From Bolinopsis microptera (Eukaryota; Ctenophora; Tentaculata; Lobata; Bolinopsidae): a DNA stretch of 64,000 bases. The position numbers were made by a program, and so were the translations under genes. Position 1 is the first letter of the stretch. Each line of letters starts with the position of its first letter. The stretch covers positions 2,113,246 through 2,177,245 of the forward strand of contig NC_087081.1 in NCBI RefSeq assembly GCF_026151205.1, given 5' to 3'. Of this stretch, positions 44,404 to 54,999 are shown piece by piece. The notes below the pieces were generated by a model. That model searched no databases, was not told where the DNA came from, and was given only the letters and a program-made list of their open reading frames with translations.

Positions 44404-44654
44404 GCTCCTGCTTAACTGCAGTCGAGCACTCTCTTTGGGAAACCAAACAACAACTATTTATTAACTTATATTATATGTTTTTAACAGGGGGTCATTTTTG
44501 GTCAATCTTTTGTGTTTTTATGTGGTTGTCGGGGATATTTCATCTAGTTTAAAGTATAGTCTAGACATGAAGTATTACGTAATAAATATTATGTGGGGCT
44601 AGCTGAGCTGGTAATAAGTAAATTGAGGCATAGTATTGAATATTATAAATTTAC

Positions 44655-44707
44655 CTGGATCAGTAATCATCCGAAACAAAGGATCCCGCTCGTCACAACA
44701 CTTACAA
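44655..44707 (-). other. Possible isolated 53-nt exon
   Basis: The minus strand has TATATTCAG, then an open CKCCDERDPLFRMITDP, then GGTAAATT, so both splice signals and an open frame are present. No partner exon could be joined and no family is recognised. Confidence 0.25.
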
Positions 44708-44866
44708 CTGAATATAATCAACACCAGATATATATTATAATGAGCATAATACACCACTCCGTGTGTGTATAAAACGCGTTGTGTTCTATTAATAATAATA
44801 GCCGTGATGACCACGGTCAGTGACCACCTCATCAGAGGTCTCAACTATCCCGCTCACAAAGGGACA

Positions 44867-47800
44867 AGTTCTGTGTGTTGTAGACTGTTAGCTGTTAGTG
44901 AGCTGCTGCACGTTTGTTATATTGTTTTATAATTCACCGTGTGTTATAGACTGTTAGCTGTTAGTGAGCTGCTGCACGTTTGTTATATTGTTTTATAATT
45001 CACCGTGTGTTGTGTTCTGTGCGTTGTAGACTGTTAGCTGTTAGTGAGCTGTTGTCAGTTTGTTATATTGTTTTATAATTCACCGTGTGTTGTGTTCTGT
45101 GCGTTGTAGACTGTTAGCTGTTAGTGAGCTGCTGCACGTTGTAGACTGTTAGCTGTTAGTGAGCTGTTGTCAGTTTGTTATATTGTTTTATAATTCACCG
45201 TGTGTTGTGTTCTGTGCGTTGTAGACTGTTAGCTGTTAGTGAGCTGTTGTCAGTTTGTTATATTGTTTTATAATTCACCGTGTGTTGTGTTCTGTGCGTT
45301 GTAGACTGTTAGCTGTTAGTGAGCTGCTGCACGTTGTAGACTGTTAGCTGTTAGTGAGCTGTTGTCAGTTTGTTATATTGTTTTATAATTCACCGTGTGT
45401 TGTGTTCTGTGCGTTGTAGACTGTTAGCTGTTAGTGAGCTGTTGTCAGTTTGTTATATTGTTTTATAATTCACCGTGTGTTGTGTTCTGTGCGTTGTAGA
45501 CTGTTAGCTGTTAGTGAGCTGTTGTCAGTTTGTTATATTGTTTTATAATTCACCGTGTCTTGTGTTCTGTGCGTTGTAGACTGTTAGCTGTTAGTGAGCT
45601 GCTGCACGTTTGTTATATTGTTTTATAATTCACCGTGTGTTGTAGACTGTTAGCTGTTAGTGAGCTGTTGTCAGTTTGTTATATTGTTTTATAATTCACC
45701 GTGTGTTGTGTTCTGTGCGTTGTAGACTGTTAGCTGTTAGTGAGCTGTTGTCAGTTTGTTATATTGTTTTATAATTCACCGTGTGTTGTGTTCTGTGCGT
45801 TGTAGACTGTTAGCTGTTAGTGAGCTGCTGCACGTTTGTTATATTGTTTTATAATTCACCGTGTGTTGTGTAGACTGTTAGCTGTTAGTGAGCTGTTGTC
45901 AGTTTGTTATATTGTTTTATAATTCACCGTGTGTTGTAGACTGTTAGCTGTTAGTGAGCTGCTGCACGTTTGTTATATTGTTTTATAATTCACCGTGTGT
46001 TGTAGACTGTTAGCTGTTAGTGAGCTGCTGCACGTTTGTTATATTGTTTTATAATTCACCGTGTGTTGTAGACTGTTAGCTGTTAGTGAGCTGCTGCACG
46101 TTTGTTATATTGTTTTATAATTCACCGTGTGTTGTGTTCTGTGCGTTGTAGACTGTTAGCTGTTAGTGAGCTGTTGTCAGTTTGTTATATTGTTTTATAA
46201 TTCACCGTGTGTTGTGTTCTGTGCGTTGTATACTGTTAGCTGTTAGTGAGCTGTTGTCAGTTTGTTATATTGTTTTATAATTCACCGTGTGTTGTAGACT
46301 GTTAGCTGTCAGTGAGCTGTTGTCAGTTTGTTATATTGTTTTATAATTCACCGTGTCTTGTGTTCTGTGCGTTGTAGACTGTTAGCTGTTAGTGAGCTGT
46401 TGTCAGTTTGTTATATTGTTTTATAATTCACCGTGTGTTGTAGACTGTTAGCTGTCAGTGAGCTGTTGTCAGTTTGTTATATTGTTTTATAATTCACCGT
46501 GTGTTGTAGACTGTTAGCTGTTAGTGAGCTGTTGTCAGTTTGTTATATTGTTTTATAATTCACCGTGTGTTGTGTTCTGTGCGTTGTAGACTGTTAGCTG
46601 TTAGTGAGCTGCTGCACGTTTGTTATATTGATTTATAATTCACTGTGCGTTGTAGACTGTTAGCTGTTAGTGAGCTGCTGCACGTTTGTTATATTGTTTT
46701 ATAATTCACCGTGTGTTGTGTTCTGTGCGTTGTAGACTGTTAGCTGTTAGTGAGCTGTTGTCAGTTTGTTATATTGTTTTATAATTCACCGTACGTTGTA
46801 GACTGTTAGCTGTTAGTGAGCTGCTGCACGTTTGTTATATTGTTTTATAATTCACTGTGCGTTGTAGACTGTTAGCTGTTAGTGAGCTGTTGTCAGTTTG
46901 TTATATTGTTTTATAATTCACCGTGTGTTGTGTTCTGTGCGTTGTAGACTGTTAGCTGTTAGTGAGCTGCTGCACGTTTTTTATATTGTTTTATAATTCA
47001 CTGTGCGTTGTAGACTGTTAGCTGTTAGTGAGCTGCTGTCAGTTTGTTATATTCTTTTATAATTCACCGTGTGTTGTGTTCTGTGCGTTGTAGACTGTTA
47101 GCTGTTAGTGAGCTGTTGTCAGTTTGTTATATTGTTTTATAATTCACCGTGTCTTGTAGACTGTTAGCTGTTAGTGAGCTGTTGTCAGTTTGTTATATTG
47201 TTTTATAATTCACCGTGTCTTGTAGACTGTTAGCTGTTAGTGAGCTGTTGTCAGTTTGTTATATTGTTTTATAATTCACCGTGTGTTGTGTTCTGTGCGT
47301 TGTAGACTGTTAGCTGTTAGTGAGCTGTTGTCAGTTTGTTATATTGTTTTATAATTCACCGTGTCTTGTGTTCTGTGCGTTGTAGACTGTTAGCTGTTAG
47401 TGAGCTGCTGCACGTTTGTTATATTGTTTTATAATTCACCGTGTGTTGTAGACTGTTAGCTGTTAGTGAGCTGTTGTCAGTTTGTTATATTGTTTTATAA
47501 TTCACCGTGTGTTGTAGACTGTTAGCTGTTAGTGAGCTGTTGTCAGTTTGTTATATTGTTTTATAATTCACCGTGTGTTGTGTTCTGTGCGTTGTAGACT
47601 GTTAGCTGTTAGTGAGCTGTTGTCAGTTTGTTATATTGTTTTATAATTCACCGTGTGTTGTGTTCTGTGCGTTGTAGACTGTTAGCTGTTAGTGAGCTGT
47701 TGTCAGTTTGTTATATTGTTTTATAATTCACCGTGCGTTGTAGACTGTTAGCTGTTAGTGAGCTGCTGCACGTTTGTTATATTGTTTTATAATTCACCGT

Positions 47801-48794
47801 GTGTTGTGTTCTGTGCGTTGTAGACTGTTAGCTGTTAGTGAGCTGTTGTCAGTTTGTTATATTGTTTTATAATTCACCGTGTGTTGTGTTCTGTGCGTTG
47901 TAGACTGTTAGCTGTTAGTGAGCTGTTGTCAGTTTGTTATATTGTTTTATAATTCACCGTGTGTTGTGTTCTGTGCGTTGTAGACTGTTAGCTGTTAGTG
48001 AGCTGTTGTCAGTTTGTTATATTGTTTTATAATTCACCGTGTCTTGTAGACTGTTAGCTGTTAGTGAGCTGTTGTCAGTTTGTTATATTGTTTTATAATT
48101 CACCGTGCGTTGTAGACTGTTAGCTGTTAGTGAGCTGCTGCACGTTTGTTATATTGTTTTATAATTCACCGTGCGTTGTAGACTGTTAGCTGTTAGTGAG
48201 CTGCTGCACGTTTGTTATATTGTTTTATAATTCACCGTGCGTTGTAGACTGTTAGCTGTTAGTGAGCTGCTGCACGTTTGTTATATTGTTTTATAATTCA
48301 CTGTGCGTTGTAGACTGTTAGCTGTTAGTGAGCTGCTGCACGTTTGTTATATTGTTTTATAATTCACCGTGTGTTGTGTTCTGTGCGTTGTAGACTGTTA
48401 GCTGTTAGTGAGCTGTTGTCAGTTTGTTATATTGTTTTATAATTCACCGTGTGTTGTAGACTGTTAGCTGTTAGTGAGCTGTTGTCAGTTTGTTATATTG
48501 TTTTATAATTCACCGTGTGTTGTGTTCTGTGCGTTGTAGACTGTTAGCTGTTAGTGAGCTGCTGCACGTTTGTTATATTGTTTTATAATTCACCGTGTGT
48601 TATAGACTGTTAGCTGTTAGTGAGCTGTTGTCAGTTTGTTATATTGTTTTATAATTCACCGTGTGTTGTGTTCTGTGCGTTGTAGACTGTTAGCTGTTAG
48701 TGAGCTGCTGTCAGTTTGTTATATTGTTTTATAATTCACCGTGTGTTGTAGACTGTTAGCTGTTAGTGAGCTGTTGTCAGTTTGTTATATTGTT
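44867..48794. repeat. Long composite minisatellite, left block
   Basis: Units of roughly 67 bp, or about 80 bp when TGTTCTGTGCG is added, contain TGTAGACTGTTAGCTGTTAG, TGAGCTG, then either CTGCACG or TTGTCAG, then TTTGTTATATTGTTTTATAA and TTCACCGTG. Two alternating modules (CTGCACG / TTGTCAG) and two linker lengths give a higher-order mosaic. The array continues at 49123-51208. Confidence 0.96.
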
Positions 48795-48800
48795 TTATAA

Positions 48801-49122
48801 TACCTTCCGGGAATTATATCCACTAAAACTCGGGGACACCGAGGGCTGATAATTTGCTCATTTTTCCCGCAAGAGAAGCGAGGGTATTATCAGCCCAGAC
48901 TCAGACTGGCTGGCGGCAAGTTTCAAAACAAATAACACTGGCGTTCTATATATTAGACACTATATTGTATGATGCGCACGTATCGGATTACACCCCTTCT
49001 GCAATCGGAACCGGAACGTATTATAAAATATAATACCTCCGCAACTTCGTGCCCGCAAATTCCCTCCAGCAAGCTGTCGGGAATTATAGCGCGCAGCACT
49101 CAGTGGCGGAGGTATTATAGTA
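48801..49122 (-). mobile_element. 322-bp MITE, copy 2, inside the minisatellite
   Basis: Flanked by TTATAA at 48795-48800 and 49123-49128; the array unit itself reads GTTTTATAATTCACC, so TTATAA is the duplicated target. By eye it is identical to the reverse complement of 36460-36781. Identity at two distant sites implies recent movement. Confidence 0.93.
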
Positions 49123-51208
49123 TTATAATTCACCGTGTGTTGTAGACTGTTAGCTGTTAGTGAGCTGCTGCACGTTTGTTATATTGTTTTATAATTCACC
49201 GTTCTGTGCGTTGTAGACTGTTAGCTGTTAGTGAGCTGTTGTCAGTTTGTTATATTGTTTTATAATTCACCGTGTGTTGTAGACTGTTAGCTGTTAGTGA
49301 GCTGTTGCACGTTTGTTATATTGTTTTATAATTCACCGTTCTGTGCGTTGTAGACTGTTAGCTGTTAGTGAGCTGCTGTCAGTTTGTTATATTGTTTTAT
49401 AATTCACCGTGCGTTGTAGACTGTTAGCTGTTAGTGAGCTGTTGCACGTTTGTTATATTGTTTTATAATTCACCGTTCTGTGCGTTGTAGACTGTTAGCT
49501 GTTAGTGAGCTGTTGTCAGTTTGTTATATTGTTTTATAATTCACCGTGTGTTGTAGACTGTTAGCTGTTAGTGAGCTGTTGCACGTTTGTTATATTGTTT
49601 TATAATTCACCGTTCTGTGCGTTGTAGACTGTTAGCTGTTAGTGAGCTGTTGTCAGTTTGTTATATTCTGTGCGTTGTAGACTGTTAGCTGTTAGTGAGC
49701 TGTTGTCAGTTTGTTATATTCTGTGCGTTGTAGACTGTTAGCTGTTAGTGAGCTGTTGTCAGTTTGTTATATTCTGTGCGTTGTAGACTGTTAGCTGTTA
49801 GTGAGCTGTTGTCAGTTTGTTATATTGTTTTATAATTCACCGTGCGTTGTAGACTGTTAGCTGTTAGTGAGCTGTTGTCAGTTTGTTATATTGTTTTATA
49901 ATTCACCGTGCGTTGTAGACTGTTAGCTGTTAGTGAGCTGTTGCACGTTTGTTATATTGTTTTATAATTCACCGTTCTGTGCGTTGTAGACTGTTAGCTG
50001 TTAGTGAGCTGTTGTCAGTTTGTTATATTGTTTTATAATTCACCGTGTGTTGTAGACTGTTAGCTGTTAGTGAGCTGCTGTCAGTTTGTTATATTGTTTT
50101 ATAATTCACCGTGTGTTGTAGACTGTTAGCTGTTAGTGAGCTGCTGTCAGTTTGTTATATTGTTTTATAATTCACCGTGTGTTGTGTTCTGTGCGTTGTA
50201 GACTGTTAGCTGTTAGTGAGCTGCTGCACGTTTGTTATATTGTTTTATAATTCACCGTGTGTTGTAGACTGTTAGCTGTTAGTGAGCTGCTGTCAGTTTG
50301 TTATATTGTTTTATAATTCACCGTTCTGTGCGTTGTAGACTGTTAGCTGTTAGTGAGCTGTTGCACGTTTGTTATATTGTTTTATAATTCACCGTGCGTT
50401 GTAGACTGTTAGCTGTTAGTGAGCTGTTGTCAGTTTGTTATATTGTTTTATAATTCACCGTGTGTTGTAGACTGTTAGCTGTTAGTGAGCTGTTGTCAGT
50501 TTGTTATATTGTTTTATAATTCACCGTGTGTTGTAGACTGTTAGCTGTTAGTGAGCTGCTGTCAGTTTGTTATATTGTTTTATAATTCACCGTGCGTTGT
50601 AGACTGTTAGCTGTTAGTGAGCTGTTGCACGTTTGTTATATTGTTTTATAATTCACCGTTCTGTGCGTTGTAGACTGTTAGCTGTTAGTGAGCTGCTGTC
50701 AGTTTGTTATATTGTTTTATAATTCACCGTGTGTTGTAGACTGTTAGCTGTTAGTGAGCTGCTGTCAGTTTGTTATATTGTTTTATAATTCACCGTGTGT
50801 TGTAGACTGTTAGCTGTTAGTGAGCTGTTGCACGTTTGTTATATTGTTTTATAATTCACCGTGTGTTGTAGACTGTTAGCTGTTAGTGAGCTGCTGTCAG
50901 TTTGTTATATTGTTTTATAATTCACCGTGTGTTGTAGACTGTTAGCTGTTAGTGAGCTGTTGCACGTTTGTTATATTGTTTTATAATTCACCGTTCTGTG
51001 CGTTGTAGACTGTTAGCTGTTAGTGAGCTGCTGTCAGTTTGTTATATTGTTTTATAATTCACCGTGCGTTGTAGACTGTTAGCTGTTAGTGAGCTGTTGC
51101 ACGTTTGTTATATTGTTTTATAATTCACCGTTCTGTGCGTTGTAGACTGTTAGCTGTTAGTGAGCTGTTGTCAGTTTGTTATATTGTTTTATAATTCACC
51201 GTGTGTTG
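49123..51208. repeat. Long composite minisatellite, right block
   Basis: Same family as 44867-48794, with more units using a CACCGTTCTGTGCG junction and a few shortened units that skip GTTTTATAATTCACC (about 49660-49790). It ends at CACCGTGTGTTGTG before unique sequence. Confidence 0.95.
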
Positions 51209-51700
51209 TGTTTCGATCTTTCCGTGATAAATTGAGAATTTTTCTTCTTTGTTTTAGATTTTTGTTCAGGTTTAGTTTAGTTTTGATGTAGATATATTGT
51301 ATCGCGAAGTTAATTAGTTGTTGTCATTGTGGATGGTCAGTTTAATTTTCACTTAATTTCACTAAACTGAGCATATTTTAAACTTTTAGCTGCCCTCCTT
51401 CTTGTATAAAACTGTTTTGAACAGTTTGATGCTGTCTAATCAACTTCTGGACAGTTTGATGGAAGTTGAAATTGTATGGAACCCGTCTCAATTCTTGACC
51501 AATCAGCTTGTAAATTCGGTCAATCATGTGATATACCATTTAAGTGCACACTGTATAGTGTATAACCAATGGCGATAAATAGGAAATAATAAGATTCTAC
51601 AATTTGGCATCACAAGAAGGCGAAATGTAATCAAAGTTGTAATAACCTAGCCTGCATTTAACTGTATGTTACACACTACGATATGTTAACTGAACTATCG
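51209..51700. other. No gene recognised
   Basis: AT-rich unique sequence between the minisatellite and the segmental duplication; nothing found. Confidence 0.5.
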
Positions 51701-51710
51701 TAGCTAGACA

Positions 51711-52060
51711 ACGTGCAAATTCCATTTACGCTCCGTAATTGGAAGTTCTGGTTTGATATACACGAGATTGACAAACAGCAGTTATGTGTTAATAACTAAT
51801 GTTTGGTGATCAAGCCCTGTTTCACTATTATAATGGCAATAACTCTGTTGTATTGAGCAATAAAATGCGTTGGTTTGCAAATTATTTGTTACTTGCATCC
51901 ATTTACTTAAACTTCCATTTAACCGGAATGGTCGTTTATTTTTCAGTTTCCAAGAAACATTTCAAATCGTTTAAATAGCTTGGCATCCAGTTCGTTTAAA
52001 ATCCAGGTATTTTCAATTAAGAACTCATTTCAAATTTGAAGCAATTCTCCGCAGGGGTGT
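51711..52060. repeat. Segmental duplication, copy 1
   Basis: It shares ACGTGCAAATTCCATTT, GATATACACGAGATTGAC, GCAAATTATTTGTTACTTGC-like and CATTTCAAATCG-like blocks with 52756-53010, and continues into sequence matching 54936-55000. It lacks the inverted-repeat element found in copy 2, so it is the empty-site version. Confidence 0.8.
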
Positions 52061-52072
52061 AGGAAGCGGGAG

Positions 52073-52311
52073 GGGGGGGGGGGGGGGGGGGGGGGGGCAT
52101 GTTTCACGCTACCATGATCATCATGAGCCGAAATCATATACTTTGGCGTGATATTTGGCCCGCAGATTTGAAGGAAAATACGCGAATTTGGTCTTTAGTT
52201 TTAAAAGAAAATGCGCAATTTGTCACGGAGAACTGAAAAAAAATCGTGATTTGTCGCGAGGCCAGGATCTGGCGAAGGTTAAAAATCGCGATCCCCCCCC
52301 CCCCCCCCCCC
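52073..52311. repeat. G-run and C-run inverted pair
   Basis: A G run at 52073-52097 and a C run at 52293-52311 lie about 200 bp apart in opposite sense and could pair, enclosing unremarkable AT-rich sequence. Exact run lengths may be assembly-limited. Confidence 0.6.
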
Positions 52312-52659
52312 TTAACTGAGTTTCCTGATAATTCAAGATGTATACACATTACACCTACAATTTTCCTCATGGAGGGTTCAACTTGAGCTGCAGGTCATGT
52401 GCAAAATGGAACTAAGGAATTCAATATTGTAGCTTTATAACTTTAAACAATATAAGATCCCGGGCAGGATTCCAACACATTGTATTTGTGTGTATAAGCG
52501 ACTAACTATAACCAAAGTGACTCAATTCCAGTCTGTTGAGGGGTTGTGGTTCAGCAATTCTAGTTTCCGATGTTTTTAATGTTGCGTCATGAAAAACGTT
52601 TGACCCTAACCATATGCATTGTAATTGTGGGCATGTCGATTTTATCTCATTGTACACAG

Positions 52660-52852
52660 CGATACCAAGTTAAAGTACACAAATTTGATAGAACGAATAA
52701 CGGCCGATGGTGCAAAAAAGTGCGGTGATAGATCAAAAGTGCGATTGTACGTTGCCTCTGACGTGCAAATTCCATTTGCGCTCCGTAATTGTAACTTCTT
52801 GTTTGATATACACGAGATTGACCAGTTGTGTGTTAATACTTTAATAGCATAA
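52660..52852 (+). pseudogene. Open fragment within the duplication, unknown family
   Basis: The frame reads KYTNLIERITADGAKKCG, then VRLYVASDVQIPFALRNC, then DIHEIDQLCVNTLIA and a stop. The duplicate near 51715-51800 keeps only VQIPFTLRN..FDIHEID. The YVASD motif resembles nucleotide-sugar transferases such as fucosyltransferases, but this is too short to assign. No start or splice partners were found, so it is probably a gene fragment. Confidence 0.35.
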
Positions 52853-53010
52853 AACCAGTTATATATTGTGTTGAAACCAGTTGTGTTGAGCAGTAAAATG
52901 CGTTTGTTTTCAAATTATTTGTTTCTTGCATCAATTTACTTCCATTAAACAGAAGTGGTTGTTTATTTTAGAGTTTTCAAGAATCATTTCAAATAGTTTA
53001 GATAGCATAT

Positions 53011-54935
53011 AGGTATATGGACACGTTCATTTGAGTTTGAGGATATAGGTAAACAAAAATGATAGCGTTTTCGACGATAGTGGCTTAATTTTGACATATA
53101 TTAACCTAGCACGTTCAGAAGTTCTGAACATTAGCCACGTAACCCATACTCCTATATGCACTGCTCAGAAAGAAAATCTATTGTTGTTAGGCACTATAAT
53201 GGTTCAAATGTCACATTTTGTGTGACTTAGTTAACTGCAGTTGTCTAATTATCATTCCTTGGTCTGAAATATAGTAGATTAGGTCAATCTAACAATTACG
53301 ATACAACATTGGTTAAAGGGCACGGATCGAACGGTTACAATAGGCAATATTTGGGTAACTTTGTCACACTCAGAATACCATACCTCTATTCTACTGTGAG
53401 GTGTCCTCAAAACCCTTTTTACTCATTATTTGATGGTTGATCTACCAAGTACGGAGTACCAATCATAGCCCTAAAATATGTTGCTTTGAATAGTAAGCTA
53501 ATACAGGCACAATGAGGTTAATTCTGTCACAATATATGGAATTTAAAATTTTGGGCGAATTATTTATATCTGATTTTGGTTTGAAAGGCGGGAAAACTTT
53601 ACATGATGACAATGTAGTTGATGCAAGTTAAGATCAGTTGATGTTTACATTGTCACAAAAAATTATACGAAATCGTTACAATGATTATATAATGAAATAG
53701 TCTCTTATAATAAGTAATAACTCTTATAATAACTGATGTGACAAAGTAAACATGTCTTGCCCCTATTTTGAAGATCTATATATTCTATAACTCTATTAGA
53801 ATTTAACATTCTTTCAGAAAAAATTGGTAGAATATTGTCCAGAACATCAGAGCTCAAGTTTAACAATTTTAGGTTAAATTTGTCAAAGTCACTAAAAATG
53901 TGACAAAATTAACTTTTCCTGCCCCAACAATTTCAAGATAGTGTGTAAAAATTAGCATAGGCTGCCTTATCACCTGCTTATTACCTAAATAAATCAATCC
54001 AAACTACAAAAAAATATATGTTAATGTGATGACGATTACCTAACTCTTATAATAACTGATGTGACAAAGTAAACATGTCTTGCCCCTATTTTGAAGATCT
54101 ATACCTCTATTAGAATACTATGTAATTTTATCATCAAAAAAATTTCGATAAACTAACTAGTTATTTTGCCAGCAAGGAGCTGACAGAGTTATAATAATTT
54201 TTTTGTGACGAAATTACCCTATTTTTGACCATGTTGTGGTAGTTTAATTGTGACACTGTTAACATATTACCACACGTTAATGATTTATGTGACTGGTGCA
54301 TGGTACTAGCAGTGTTGTTTGATCCATAGTACGTAATACAAAGGGTTTAAGCTGGTATATCATTATTTGTTCAATTTCACACATGTTCAGATATCATCAA
54401 GATTATGTGACAAAGTAAACTTGTCTGTGCCTTCTGTGTTTTAATTCCTTGCGACTATATGATATAATAACAATTCCTAGCACTTCCAGGCCATTAAATA
54501 AACCTACACTACTCAGCATTGCTTATCAGGGTTCCCTAAACATTGTTCACATATTTTCTTAAATGTGTGACAGAGTAAACCTGAGTGCACCATCTAACGA
54601 AAAAAGTCGTCAAATATGTAGGTAATGGTCATATGTACACATCCAATCAACTGGACACTCAAAATTTTGGTCGAAAACGGCAGCAAGGGGTCTGTCACAT
54701 GTTTATAGTGTGACAATGTAACCATTTCCGTGCCGGCCGTATTTAAGCGATATCTTATCACCTGATTAAGATATCGTTATGTGACAAAGTTAGCCTAGAG
54801 GATGAGACGATTATCCTAACCATCAAGGGTTTGTGTAATTTCATAGTGTGACAAAGTCAACTACACTGTGCCTTTTAATAGGGTCACTTATATTTACCAA
54901 TATCCTCAAACTCAAATGAACGTGTCCATATAGTT
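53011..54935. mobile_element. ~1.9-kb inverted-repeat element rich in TGTGACAAAGTAAAC
   Basis: Left TATATGGACACGTTCATTTG..GAGGATAT and right ATATCC..GAACGTGTCCATATA are inverted over about 40 bp. Copy 1 of the segmental duplication (near 51985) shows the uninterrupted site. Inside, at least 13 copies of TGTGACAAAGTAAAC or close variants occur in both orientations, for example at 53221, 53355, 53737, 54060, 54249, 54406, 54565, 54708, 54779 and 54846; several are followed by a (T)GTGCC word. An internal duplication joins 53711-53800 and 54038-54117. No transposase ORF. Confidence 0.82.
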
Positions 54936-54999
54936 CATTTAAAGCCTTAGAGCTATTTCCAACTAACAACTTATTTGAAATTTAAGCAAGTCTCTGCCT

